Part shown: in pieces, positions 1-17,653 of the stretch | Layout: each line of letters starts with the position of its first letter | Position numbering within the stretch: position 1 is the first letter of the stretch | DNA from: Spirodela intermedia | Taxonomy: Eukaryota; Streptophyta; Magnoliopsida; Alismatales; Araceae | DNA length: 64,000 nucleotides | Assembly (NCBI GenBank): GCA_902729315.2 | Contig: LR746265.1 | Location: 5,622,892 to 5,686,891 of the forward strand | Reading direction: 5' to 3' | Made by a program: the position numbers and the translations under genes | The notes under the pieces: model-generated | Told to the model about the DNA's origin: nothing | What the model saw: the letters and a program-made list of their open reading frames with translations, nothing else | Databases searched by the model: none

Positions 1-44
1 CCGTGGCCTCGTGCCCCTGGCTTGAGATTTCGGGTTCGCTTCAG

Positions 45-92
<48 letters not shown>

Positions 93-1260
93 GAAACGGG
101 ACGGGCGGCAGACTTCGGTGATTCACAGTCTGGGATTTTACTGCAGTAAAGGCTCTTGAGCGTCCTCCAGCTTCTCTCCACTCATCTTTCTTATTTGCCG
201 TGGAATTGAACCCTAGTCTTCTTCCTCCACTTTAATGGAGAGGGGTTAATCGCCCCTGTACTACCCCTTTAATGCAGTCAGCTTGAAATGGGATTATTTT
301 TGAGAAGGCCCGCCTCCTCTTGAATTCATCGTTGGTGATGCCGATCTCGGGCTACTTCTTGAAGCGAGGGTTAGAGAGAGAGATTGGGTTGTTGCGGCGC
401 CATGGAAGATAGTTCTTCTTCCATCCGTTCAGAGGGGAGCGCGTAGGTGGTCGAGTCGGGGCCTCATCTTCAGCCTCCAGCGGCTCTTCTTTCCCCCCCT
501 ATCTTCATCTTCTTCTTCTTCTTGTTCGTGTGGAGGAGATCTGCAGGTGGCTTCCTGCGTATTGTCGTCTTCCTCTTTTTCTCTCTCTATCTCTTCTCGA
601 GCCTTCTGTCTGGCTGAGGGCGAAGAAGAAGCTCAGCGGCATCCTTTCGCAGGGGATCGGATGAAGCATAATTAGTATTCGCATCATTTCAGGACCTAAC
701 CGGCAATGGCCGGAAAAAGTGGGCCCAAAGGAAAATTTTGTCCGGGGGCGCCCGTCGGCCCACGTGCAACAATGAAGGAAACTCCAGGGGTGAGCCGACC
801 CGGCTCAACTACCCCCTCGTGGGGCCTGGAAACCAAATCCACTTCATCTGACGGCCCAGAACTAGCCACGTTGAGAGAGCCACCCAACTCTCTCTCCCCA
901 CCAACCCAGTGCCCAAGGAGAGAGAGAGAGAAACGCGGCCCATCCGGACCGCGTGCAACGACTCCATCTGATCTAACGGTTAATACACAACCATGTGGTG
1001 GTCACCGATCTCGGACGCACCGACCTGTGAGGTTGGCTGGGCATGGGAGACAAGACCATTCTCCCTTCTGGAGCGACACGTACCCCATCGGTCTCGCCGC
1101 GCACGCGGTAGGTGGGAGGGAGTGCGTTGGTAGGTGCGACGCCGGGTACACCCCCAACGGGTCAAATCGAACGCAGGCTCTTGTTCTACCTGTTCCTCGC
1201 CATCTTCGTCATCCTCCTCTTACTCTGGTTCCCTTTCCACCGAGAGACGGAGGAGCAGGG
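1..1260. other. 5' flank of EPSPS
   Basis: No convincing gene is seen here. It holds a CT microsatellite near the left edge, pyrimidine-rich DNA to about 640, and the sequence just upstream of the EPSPS start. The reading frame of EPSPS exon 1 stays open back to an ATG at 706, but that upstream part does not look like a transit peptide or a known domain. It is more likely promoter and 5' untranslated sequence. Confidence 0.5.
48..89. repeat. (CT)n microsatellite
   Basis: An uninterrupted run of 21 CT dinucleotides upstream of EPSPS. Such pyrimidine tracts are common in plant promoters and 5' untranslated regions. Confidence 0.95.
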
Positions 1261-5492
<4,232 letters not shown>

Positions 5493-6002
5493 CACGACCA
5501 TCCCTGCGCGTCTTTTGCTGATTGAGTGGCCTGCAACTCGCCCTTCTTGTTTGTACTACGTTTACATTATCAACGATTCCCCTGAGAGATCATCAATAAG
5601 ATTTTCGCTAGTTTGCACGGGCGTTGACTTTTATTCGTCGGCCGAAGAAATGCTCGAATGTAGTAAAGATAGCGAGTCAAAAGGCTCATTCTACTCTTTC
5701 GCTCTCTCTCTCTCTCTCTCTCTCTAAGAGAGAACCCGAATGAACTACGAGTTCAATCATGGAGAACAAAGAGGATTACTGCAGTGTGCATGCTAACTAT
5801 ATGATTAAATTTCCGAGCTAGGTAGCAAAAGCGCACTGAGCCAAGGTTTCATTGGAGAGATCGCCGAGTAGCATCGTCCCCAGAACCCGGCTCGATAGAT
5901 ATCACAGGAATCAAAAATATTGCAAATGTAGCCTAATCAATAAATTTCCAAGATCCCAGCTTCCAGCTCCCACATATGTAGCCATGGCGGAGCGCACCAT
6001 CA
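5493..6002. other. Convergent 3' flanks of EPSPS and RPS20
   Basis: Short spacer between the two converging stop codons. It holds a CT microsatellite and presumably both 3' untranslated regions. No further gene is seen. Confidence 0.6.
5702..5725. repeat. (CT)n microsatellite
   Basis: Twelve CT units in the 3' flank of EPSPS. Confidence 0.95.
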
Positions 6003-7875
<1,873 letters not shown>

Positions 7876-7969
7876 CCTTCACTGACCTCGGCTGGCGACA
7901 GGATGACAGGAAGCGGGTTCACCTGGTTAGACCCGCCGCTGCCGAAATTCTCTATGGCGACCGCCCCCA

Positions 7970-7978
7970 TTAGGGTTT
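7970..7978 (-). promoter_or_regulatory. Telo-box (AAACCCTAA)
   Basis: On the minus strand this reads AAACCCTAA, about 95 nt upstream of the RPS20 ATG. Telo-boxes are a standard element of plant ribosomal protein promoters, so the placement fits. The regulatory role is inferred. Confidence 0.6.
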
Positions 7979-9115
7979 TGAAGCCTTAAAGATGCTCGGC
8001 CGGCTAAATTCCAACGATACCCTTCCCCCCAGCAGTCCGAAAAGCCGCGATTTTTGGAAGTCTAAACAGAACGAAGGAAAGGCAATCCGGTATAAATATA
8101 GTTTTGCAAGACAAGTTAAAATAAAGTTTTTTTTTAAAAAAAAAATACATAATATGCTAATATCTGATCTATAAATATAGTTTTATTTAAAAAAACCCAG
8201 TAATACTTAATATGTTAATATGGTTTTTTCAGATATATGTTATATATAAATATACCATCAATTTTGTGTGAGGACTGCTCCTAACTATCCTTAACGCCAT
8301 TTGCCACTATAGCTAAGCCATCCATCTCTTCTTCTGATTTTGCTTCAAATATCCACCGCCACCGTTGAATCTTCGTTCCATTTACACATTTGGTGAAAAA
8401 TTGAGACATTATATTAAGTCTAGTTGACTTCACCCACCAGCGTTTTGAATAAAAGTCTACATCTAATGACCATAAAAGTCAACCCTTTGGCAAATTCAAG
8501 GGATTACATCATTTTTCATCTTGATTCAGTTGGGTTCATGGGCTAAATATCAACTCTTCGGCAACAATCTGAAAAGAGATTTACGGAGACTTCCGAAAGT
8601 TACTAATTAATTGCACGATTCCCTCAATTTTTAGGCCAGAAAATGATTGATTTAAGGTATATATTTCTTTGTGTAATTTTTCTTGCAGATGTAAAGTGTG
8701 GATTCATGAAACATAGCCAAGGGAAAAATACGCTTAGAGGGATTATCAAATCCCCACTTATTTTAACTCGATTATTTTATTTTAATCTGTATCTCACCAT
8801 TTTACTCTGCCCACCTCGAATAAATTGGTAGAACTCATTTTTTTGTATTTTTCGCACGTATTCTCGCCGAGATGTATCACCCTAGTTTTAGTACTCACTT
8901 GTAATGCCAGACGTATAAATATTTCAACCCGTCATTCCCTATGTCAAGGGAGGAAAACTATGTAGAAATAAGTAAATATATCTTCATGTCTATATATAGA
9001 CGTATGTAGTATTTCTCCAACAGTGGTTGGGGGGTAGTGGTAAGTCTTCTGAAAAAGTTTGGGCATGTAGAGCAGCGTCTACCATGAAAGATATGGGTCG
9101 GCTATCTGGCTTGCT
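7979..9115. other. Intergenic, RPS20 upstream and laccase 3' flank
   Basis: AT-rich DNA with several TATA-like runs around 8090-8250 and no supportable gene on either strand. The short open frames have no family features. Confidence 0.6.
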
Positions 9116-12009
9116 CTAACACGGAGGCATGTCGGGAGGTGGAGGGAGCATCTGGGCTTCTGGACTCTCTCCATTCTTCACGATGAAGACTGCGTCCATA
9201 CCCCACGTCATGTGCCGCTCCAGGTGGCAGTGCATGAACCAGACACCTGGTGAACGTAAGGTGGAGTCAGCATAGTGATCTCAGAGGCATCTCCTGTAGA
9301 ATGTTTTCCTCTAGTGGACGGGGGAAGGGAGGAGGAGGAAGAGACGGGGAGTTTACCGGGATTGAGAGCCCTGAATCTGACGGCGGCCCAGCCGTTCCTC
9401 GGAACTCCGAAAGTGTTCATCATGGGGGGATCTACGAGGTTGTAGAGCGGGGTGTCCTTCTCCCTGTCGTAGTTCCCGAACCCCCACCCCACGACGTAGA
9501 AGCTGTACCCGTGGAGATGCATTGGGTGGTTCAGCCCCGCCACCAAGTTCGTCCCCTGGAAGACCACCTCCACGCTTGTGTTGTACTCGATCAGTCTCAC
9601 CTCGGTTCCCTTCCTCGGCAGTAGCAGCTCAGACGGCAAGTCATCCGCTGTGAAGTTGAAGAGCAGCGGCGGCCTGCTCGGGAAGCCGGTGGCGAAGACG
9701 CCGCCGATCCTCCTATAGTATGCCGTCAGTATGTCCACCTGAGGGGTAACGAAGGAGATGTTATTTAGACTGGCGGCAATCCGGGTGCCGTTGGGTCCTT
9801 CGCAGGTGTCTCTGGGACAGGGGAGCTCGTTGATGGAAACTGTGATGACGACGTGGCTGTCGATAGTCAGCGGGAAGTCGGACGGGTGGTCGGCGTTTGC
9901 GAGGCTCCGGAGGCCGGCGGTGAAGTTGGCCACCGCCCCAGTGTTGTTGTACGCCGGCAAGGTGCCTGGGAACAGAGGGCTAGCGCGAGAGGAGCCGCTG
10001 TCGCTGCCGGCGTATTCCAAGACGGCGGTGGCGGTAGTGTTGTCGAAGGGGACGGCGGCGCTGCTGGAGTAGGCTCTTGCGGCCATGTAGTAGGCCGTGG
10101 AGGAACACTGGTTCGCCTCCAATAGCAGGTCCATGGTCTGCCCCGGGGTTATCATGATGTAGTCGGTGGGGAAGGGTTTCGTGTACGTGCCGTCCACTCC
10201 GACGACGGTGACTGGATGCCCGGCGATGGAGAAGAAGAGCTCCTCGTTGAGAGCAGCGTTGACCACGTGGAGGAGATATCTCTTGCCGTTCTCCACCGCA
10301 ATAACCTGCGTACCTGCGAGGACCATACAGCAAATGAGAGCGAAGATACTTTAATGAAAGATTACTAAAAAGAAAAAGACGATCAAGCTCATGATCTTGC
10401 CTCCCTTGGAGCACGGGTAGAGATCCCCCGGCTGCCCATTGATGGTGAAGGCGTCGGAGACATTGGGTGCGCCTCCCGTTTGAAGCATTTCTGTCAGCAC
10501 GTCGTTGACGTCCCGCTTCCACCATTCCCCTTTATAAGCAAGCAAATATGGGTAAGATATCATAATAAACTTAGGTATTAAGTCGTATCGCCTCCATTCT
10601 CCGGCAGGTCCGGCTGTATGCTTGGTTCGATGGTGAAGGAAAAGATCGCCAATACCCTTCTCTCAGCACTTCTCCTCACGTCTCTACCAAAAACGTTTGC
10701 CCTCTTGTCACTGAGAAAGTTCACCATAATGTAACCTATTGTTCCCCTTCACAGAAGAATGCTTTCAGTTGACGATAACTTGTTGAAGAATGATGATGAA
10801 ACCATGAACTCTCCGCTCAGGGCAAAAAACCTAATGAGACTCAGAGTTAGTGCAGGCGATGTCGGCGGGTACGAAGAGACGACCAACCTAGTATGACGGG
10901 GAGGTGCTCGTCTGGTCTGAAGAAGGGGAAGGAGGAGCCGGGCTTCGGGTAGATGACGATGGCCCCGTGAACGGTCGCGCGTGCCCAGTCGCTGTGGGCG
11001 TGCCACCAGACGGTCCCCTCTTCGTTGGAGAAGACGAGCTTGTACGTGAATTCCGCTCCTGGCTTGATAGGGCACTGGGTGATGTAAGCGGGCCCGTCCG
11101 ACCATGGGTTCCTCGGCTGCTTCACTCCATGCCTGCAGTGCAAGGATCTCAGAGATTCCACCCCAGAAAACTATCCAAGTACCGTCCAATCTTCTTACAG
11201 ATATTTTATAAGGCACGCCCATTGACTCGGTGCTTTGGAAATCTTTTGGGCATTCACTTCTCAGATCTTTTCGAGGATTAGCGAGTGATTAGCCATCTGA
11301 ACTGCTCGATTTGTGATTTTTTTCCTTGGGGTTTTGAGAACCGATGGATATGAGGCCTTATAAATTTGAGGAGAGATCACGCGTACCAGTGGAGAGTGAT
11401 GTTCTGGTCAGCACGGTTGAGGACTCTGACGACCACCGTGTCGCCGTGATGCGCGTAAAGAGTCGGCCCAGGGAACTGGCCATTGACGGTCAAGATGCTC
11501 TTGGTTCGACAGAGTCTGGTGTAGTTAGCTTTTTCAATCTGCGACGAGCCGGCATACGACCTTCAATCCTACTGATTCTCGAGATTACTGAATTCAACCC
11601 TCCCTCCCAATGAAATTCCACACTAAGAAAGATATGGAGGACGCCAGGAAATACAATTTTTACTCGCAAAGATTATCAAACTGAGAGGAGGACGAAAAGA
11701 AGAAGAGAGAGAATATTGTAGATGCTTGGGCGAGCCAGAACTTGATGGGAAATCGTAGCGAATAAACTCTAAGATAAGAAGAGGAGGATGAGAAGAAGAA
11801 GAAGAAGAAAGAAGACGGAGAGATAGAAAGTGAAGGCGTATAAAGCCAAAAACGAGCTGGGTGAAGATAACAAATGGATTGTAGGGAAGATAAGGAGGTG
11901 TAATTCAAGGAAAACTACTCACACTGTAAACGTATCGATTTACTTCGCACAGCACAGGAAGAGAGATATACCCAAGAAACATCACGAGAGCAAACTTCTC
12001 CAAGCCCAT
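9116..12009 (-). CDS. LAC: Laccase (multicopper oxidase), downstream copy of a tandem pair
   Basis: A secreted p-diphenol:O2 oxidoreductase, the type that polymerises monolignols or other phenolics in the apoplast. Exons in transcript order: 12009-11923, 11538-11387, 11132-10888, 10529-10401, 10313-9357 and 9246-9116. Sizes 87, 152, 245, 129, 957 and 131 follow the classic plant laccase layout; product 566 residues. Exon 1 encodes a signal peptide ([20 protein letters not shown]). Copper ligands are complete: HWHG at about 79, WWHAH at about 123, HPMHLHG in exon 5, and [12 protein letters not shown] near the C-terminus. The residue ten after the type-1 Cys is Met, a known variant in some plant laccases. 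The intron after exon 4 uses a GC donor (GGGAG/GCAAGA). A sister gene lies 1.7 kb upstream in the same orientation. Confidence 0.96.
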
Positions 12010-12052
12010 TTTTCTGTGGAGTGGAGAGAGATGCTATAAAATCTCCAAAGGT

Positions 12053-12064
12053 GGGGTTTTATAG
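12053..12064 (-). promoter_or_regulatory. Probable TATA box of the downstream laccase
   Basis: The minus strand reads CTATAAAACCCC about 45-55 nt upstream of the laccase ATG, in a plausible core-promoter position for a very short leader. A weaker TATAGC-like site lies closer to the ATG. Inference from position and consensus only. Confidence 0.5.
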
Positions 12065-12328
12065 AAGCTCCAGCTGGAAGAGAGTTCCCCTTGGGGCGCT
12101 TCACACGTCCAGGGAGAATTCTTGTGCGAGGCTGACATAATTACGGATGATAATTCTCACGAACGAGCTTGTTCGGAAAAGGAACGCCAGGTCACCTAGG
12201 GCAGGCGAAAAACGGGAAGTTTAGGTTTGTATATGAAGAATGTCGGTGTACATTACTTGGCCGCAGAACAAGAGGAGTGAGACCTAATACAGAAAGCCAT
12301 TACATATGCTTCCTCTTTTGGATACATG

Positions 12329-12515
12329 CTCTCCCTCTCTCCTCTCTCTCTCTTCTCCTCTTTCTCTTTCTCCCTCTCTCCTCTTTCTCTCTCTTCTCCT
12401 CTTTCTCTTTCTCTCTCCTCCTCTATCTCTTTCTCCCTCTCCTCTCTCTCTCTCCCCCCCCTCTCCCTCTCCCTCTCCCTCCCTCTATCTCCTATCTTTC
12501 ACTCTCTCTCTCTCC
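12329..12515. repeat. CT-rich low-complexity tract
   Basis: About 187 bases of imperfect CTCTC, TTTCT and CCCTCT repeats on the plus strand. The three overlapping open frames here are low-complexity artefacts. Confidence 0.9.
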
Positions 12516-13685
12516 GAACCCTTCGCGCATGCTGTCCAATCAAGTAGATAACCAAGTTACGAATGAATCAAAGGGGGCATGCTACTTTTCCAACTGTGAA
12601 CGGTCAAACCATCGAAGGTCTACGTTCTAAGGTACCACCTACCAGACGTCTTGTTCAATAAGACACCTCGGATTCACCTGATGACAGTGTACTCTCTCTC
12701 CCTCCCTCTCTCCCTCTGTCTTAGCAACATGGATACATAATTTTATCTCAGACGAATATTTCGTCACTACAGCCATTAATAGGTACCTGATCTTTCCACT
12801 ATTGGGAAAAGGATAGCTAATCTTTCAATTGCATTAACTTCACTGCAAATTATGAACTCTACATCGTCAACCACCGTTTCTATGGGAGTTTTCGTTTGGC
12901 CTGATAAGAAACAGATTAATTTCATCCCCACAACGATAGTAAGCTACGGTGAGTGGACCCCAGAGGCTAGCATTTCCTAAAAGATAAAAATCAGGTAAAA
13001 TGGACAAGAATAAGGGTAATATAGACTGAAGGTCATCCAATAATCCCCAACTAATTAACTGCTAACTATAGACTGAAGGAAAGAAAACAGAGTATCCGAT
13101 GCATAATTCTATACTTGCCGGTCGATCAAATATCATCGGCTATTCAATCACATTTTCCTTGCCTTCATTGCTTCATGGGAGGCCGATAAAGCGGTAAACA
13201 GGAATCTGATCTCTCCACTCTGGAGCTTACGTCTTCGAAGGAGGAGATGTACCAGGCAGGTTTCTGAGACAACCAGTGGCTGAGAACGTCCTCGGACGGT
13301 ACCTAAGAAGGGTGCTCGCAGAGGAGCTCTTACAATCCCAGGCCTCAGTTCTTGCTTTCACCAACATTTCTTCAGTCTCGAGGAGTTTCTGATCTCCACT
13401 GAAGATCAGGGGAAACCCACAGATTCGAGTCCTTTGATCCGAAGAAATCGAGTATACAAGGAGGATAGGCTCCTCTATCGTGAAGGCGGGAATCATCGTG
13501 AGGGAGTCTTTTCAACTTAGGGCCTTTCAGATATTTAATATGCCTACGGCCATAGATTAATCCCCATATGATCATATGATAATACAGCACTGCTGGCTAC
13601 TTGCCATGCACCAGAAGAACCCGGCGATATCTGGGCAGGGGAGTACCTTAAGTACTAATAGCAAACATCTATCAGTGTTGAGAGA
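12516..13685. other. Intergenic spacer between the two laccases
   Basis: Unique-looking DNA without a recognisable gene. It should contain the distal promoter of the downstream laccase and the 3' untranslated region of the upstream one. A short CT tract lies near 12690. Confidence 0.55.
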
Positions 13686-16374
13686 TCAACACGACGGCCG
13701 ATTTGCTGGCGGGGGCAGCATCTGATCGGCGCGTCTCTTCCCGTTCTTCACGATGAGCACCGTGTCCATGCCCCAGGTGGTGTGACGGTCGAAGTGGCAG
13801 TGCATAAACCAGACGCCTGATGGTCGAGAGAAAGACGGAGTTAGTAGAATTTTGGAGTAAAGGGTGCCTGCTTTTGGAGGATTTGAATGGAGGGTGAGTT
13901 CAGATTCACCCGGGTTGTCTGTCCTGAATCTGATGGCTGCCCAACCGCCCCTCGGAACTCCTACGGTGTTCATGTAGGGAGGATCCACCAAGTTAAACCC
14001 TCGATGTGCCGTCTTCTTGTCGTAGTTGCCACGACCATAACCAACCACGTAGAAACTGTGCCCATGCAGATGCATGGGATGGTTCAGCGGTGCAACCAAG
14101 TTCGTCCCCTGGAACACCATCTCAACTGTCCTGTTGTACCTCAGCACCTTCACCTTCGTGCCCTTCTTCGGCTGCAACAGGCTGAGTGGCAGGTCATCAC
14201 CTGTAAAATTGAAAACCAGAGGAGGCTTGTTCGGGAAACCCTTCTTGAAAACTCCCTTGATGGAGCTGTAGTAGGCGCCCAGCACGTCAACGGAAGGGTC
14301 GACGAAGCTTATGTTGTTGAGACTGGCGGCGAGCCTGCTACCGTTGGGGCCCTGGCAGGAATTGTTGGCGCAAGGGAACTCGTTTATCGAGAGCGTGATG
14401 ACCATGCGGTGGTCAACGCGGAGGGGGACGTCGACGGGGTGATCGGCACTGGCCAAGCTCCTCAGCCCCTTGGAGAAGTTGACCACCGCATCGGTGTCGT
14501 TGAAGGCAGGGAGGAAGGGGAAGTAAGCCTTCAGAGGGGCTCTCTTTGTCGAGTACTTGATGACGGCTGTGGCGGTAGTGTTATCGTAGCCGACCACTGA
14601 GTTGCTAGAGTAAGCCTTCGTGGCCATGTAGTAGAGACCGTCGGATGGCCGGTTAGCTTCCAAGAGGAGGTCCATGGTCTGTCCTGGGGCTATCGTTATG
14701 TAATCCGAAGTGTAAGGTTTCGTGTAGCTTCCGTCGGAGCCAACAACCGTCAGCCGGTGCTGTGCAATGGCGAAGAACAGTTCGTCGTTCATGGCCGCGT
14801 TGACCAAGCGAAGGAGATACCTCATCCCTCTCTTCACCATCACCTCGAACATTCCTAAATCCAAGGAGAAATAAACATCACTGGTTTGAGGAGGAGAGAT
14901 ACTGATGATTTTTCCCCTCCTTCCCAAGCAAGTCAACGGTTTGGCGGGAGCTCAGGTCTGGTGTAGTAGACGGACCTTCTTCAGAGCATGGATAGAAACG
15001 ACCCGGCTGTCCGTTGATGGTGAACGCGTCGGAAACGTTGGGTGAATCCCCTGTTCGAACCATTTCCTCGAGCACCTTGCTCACGTCGCTCTTCCACCAT
15101 TCTCCTATAGTAAGAAGCGTCAATATAAGCATCTATTTCTGCATCGATCGACGTGGAAGACTTCAGCTGTCTCAAGGGACTCGAGTTTTAGCCCTCGACC
15201 TAGAATGATGGGAATCTCCTTGTGAGGCTTGAGGAAAGGGTAGCCCTTGCCGTGCCTCCTCGGGTACACAATGAACGCTCCGTGGACGGTCGCACGAGCC
15301 CAGTCGTTGTGCGCGTGCCACCAGACGGTCCCTTCCTCGTCCGACAAGACGATGGTGTAGGTTTGACTCGACCCGGGCTTTATGGGGCACTGAGTGATAT
15401 AAACAGGCCCGTCCGACCATGGATTCCTTCGCTGCTTCACACCATGCCTGCTCATTCTCCAATCTTGGTCAATGCCCACGATAAAACGTTCCGCCAGCAT
15501 ACAGAATGTTAATCAGATTACATTTAACAGCATATCCTAGGCATAAGATTGATTATTTGTTTTATTTTAAAAAAATGAATATTGTGGTTTCCCTAGAGGG
15601 TGGGTACGAACAGCCCGAACTCTCTCGTCATCCACTGGCCAGCCACAAGACTGACGACTTCCCTCTCGAGTCAAAGCGATAGAGATCCTCACCAGTGGAG
15701 AGTAATGTTGCTCTTGGCACGGTTGACGACTTCGACGATCACCGTGTCGCCTGCATGGGCATAGAGTGTTGGCCCCGGGTACTCCCCGTTCGCGGTCAAG
15801 ATGTTCTTCGTTTGGCAAAGCCGAGTGTAAGGAGCTTCTTTGATCTGGAAGACGAACAAGCCGCAGCAGCAGCGGCAGCAACAGCATGATAGAAGAAGAA
15901 GCAAATCATAATAAGAAGAAGTAGAAGAATAATAAGGAGCAGCAGAAGGAGAAGAACACCAAGATGAAGACCAAGAAGAAGAAGGGGAATAAGAAGTAGC
16001 AGCAGCAGCAGCAGAAGAACGATGTTAAGGCCCTGATAATAGCCCAGAGGTCGAGAATAGGAGACGCCCCTCCCCTCGGAAACTTGCCATGCACTAATCT
16101 GAGGAAGGGGTTCTTGTTCATACGTAGCCAACGTGTGACATGAGTTCACAGATGATCCGAGGTACATGAGAATATGAATCTCGAGAGTGAAGGGACGACG
16201 ACGAATTATTTTTAAGCCTGAATGCACTGGCCTGCCGACGATTAGGAAGCAGGGAGTTGCATGACTTACATTGAAGACTTGGCGATGCCTCTTGCAGCAC
16301 ACAGGTAGCCAGAGGAATCCGCACGATAGCACAAGAACCAGAAGACATTCCTTCGAGCTTAGCCGAGAGTCCAT
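13686..16374 (-). CDS. LAC: Laccase (multicopper oxidase), upstream copy of a tandem pair
   Basis: Exons in transcript order: 16374-16270, 15844-15693, 15447-15200, 15104-14976, 14854-13910 and 13816-13686, giving 569 residues. The start MDSRLSSKE is followed by a hydrophobic signal peptide. Copper ligands are complete: HWHG across the exon 2/3 junction, [22 protein letters not shown], and [12 protein letters not shown] with Met as axial residue. The protein ends PPPANRPSC, matching the PPC-type ending of its neighbour. Exon 3 has one extra codon compared with the sister gene. The last intron is 93 nt, a multiple of three, with no in-frame stop, so a read-through frame spans it. Intron 1 is rich in GAA/AGC triplets. 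Same orientation and structure as the gene at 9116-12009, so an old tandem duplication. Confidence 0.96.
15850..16020. repeat. Trinucleotide-rich tract in laccase intron 1
   Basis: Plus-strand runs of GCAGCAGC, AGAAGAAG and related triplets, so the transcribed laccase strand is pyrimidine-rich. It yields long apparent open frames of Leu, Phe and Ser that are not real proteins. Confidence 0.8.
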
Positions 16375-16421
16375 CGTGCTTGGGAACAACAAGGCTCCCT
16401 CGAGACTGGTAGATAAGCTTT

Positions 16422-16462
<41 letters not shown>

Positions 16463-16491
16463 GAGACAGAGAGAGAGAAAGAGAGAGAGAG
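16422..16491. repeat. (GA)n-rich microsatellite
   Basis: Interrupted GA repeats just upstream of the laccase start, CT-rich in the sense orientation of that gene and so probably within its 5' leader. Confidence 0.9.
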
Positions 16492-16697
16492 CTCTGCTGC
16501 ATGGGATTGCTTAACCTGGGAGCCATTCGTTATTATCGAAGAAATCTTTCCGAGGGATTGTTTCTTTATATCGAAAAAAGTGACTTTGGACGGTGAATAT
16601 CATTGTAGCATCTGCTTCATAGGCTTCTTATTCCGGTAGTTTTTGGATTACTCCAGGATCTTTAGCTTTCACCAGGATCTCTAGAGAAAGACAGCCT

Positions 16698-16700
<3 letters not shown>

Positions 16701-16732
<32 letters not shown>

Positions 16733-16740
16733 CCCTCTCT
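16701..16740. repeat. (CT)n microsatellite
   Basis: Fifteen CT units followed by a short C-rich stretch. Confidence 0.9.
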
Positions 16741-17179
16741 TCTGGGCCTGTCATAGGGACAACTGCAAGAGTTGGCTCATCAATATGCAATATGCGTGAA
16801 GTTAACTCGATACAAGGCAGCCCAATCGTAAACACTCCACCATTCCAAACTTGTTCCCACTCCTCTCTGCTTGGGGGGAACCAGCGGAGAAGGGGGGAGA
16901 GAATCGGGGAGTCTTCCCTCTACCTTCTCCCTAATTCCCATCGTATGCCGAGAACCCCACCACCGGAGACCCCTCTAATCGCCCGTGCCCCGCCAACCTG
17001 ACAACACCACAGAGCCCCCTCCTTGAGAGGAAGCACAACGATGGGGCAATCAATGAGACTGTTCTTCAGGCCCTCGACCCTCCATTGCGCAGTTTCTCAG
17101 ACCGGGAACGCCCCAGGTTGCCGTGCCATGAATAAATTTCCCAAGCAGTGGCGAGTCTGCTCCTTCCCCCTTTCCGCTT

Positions 17180-17180
<1 letters not shown>

Positions 17181-17227
<47 letters not shown>
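17181..17227. repeat. (GA)n microsatellite
   Basis: About 23 uninterrupted AG units. Overlapping open frames with long Arg-Glu or Leu-Ser runs are artefacts of this tract. Confidence 0.95.
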
Positions 17228-17229
<2 letters not shown>

Positions 17230-17653
17230 ATCCGAAAGTGGGGAAACCTCCGTGGGCAGGCTTGCCAGCATGTTCTCCGCCGGGACGAGCGCCAGCCCCG
17301 CTTACGGCAGCCCACGCGTGATCTTGATGGCACCACTCATAGCGCTCTCTCTCTCTCGCTCTCTCTTGCTCCCTCTCGCTCTCTCGCGCCGGTAACGATG
17401 AACCGGAGGGCTTCGTTCGGAGATACGGGCCGTATGGTGCTTCTTTGTTAATCGAGCACATTATCGTCATCCTTTTGTTGACAGCAGGCCCATTAAATGC
17501 GACTCGTGCTCTTCTTCCCTTCGAGTCAGCCGAGTCGGTCGGAGTCGGTGACTCGCTGGCTTCTGCCTCAGACAGAAGCGGAGTGTTCGCTTAGGGCAAG
17601 GCGCCGCCGGGGGGATCAGCGGTTCCGTTCGCCGGCGGCTGCGAGAACGCCGG

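Larger units (their letters stand above)
16375..17653. other. Intergenic, laccase promoter side
   Basis: Contains three microsatellites and no supportable gene. A TATA-like ATATAAAG on the minus strand near 16565-16575 could serve the upstream laccase with a long CT-rich leader, but this is weak. Confidence 0.5.

Noticed and set aside
12306-12630. Three overlapping plus-strand frames rich in Leu, Ser and Pro
   Set aside because: They translate a CT-rich low-complexity tract in every frame and have no domain.
15796-16392. 198-codon minus-strand frame through laccase intron 1
   Set aside because: Only the first part (16374-16270) is laccase exon 1. The rest is triplet-repeat intron, and good GT-AG sites remove it.
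17023-17470. Frames on both strands with long Arg-Glu or Leu-Ser runs
   Set aside because: They are created by GA/CT microsatellites; the flanking translation has no family features.
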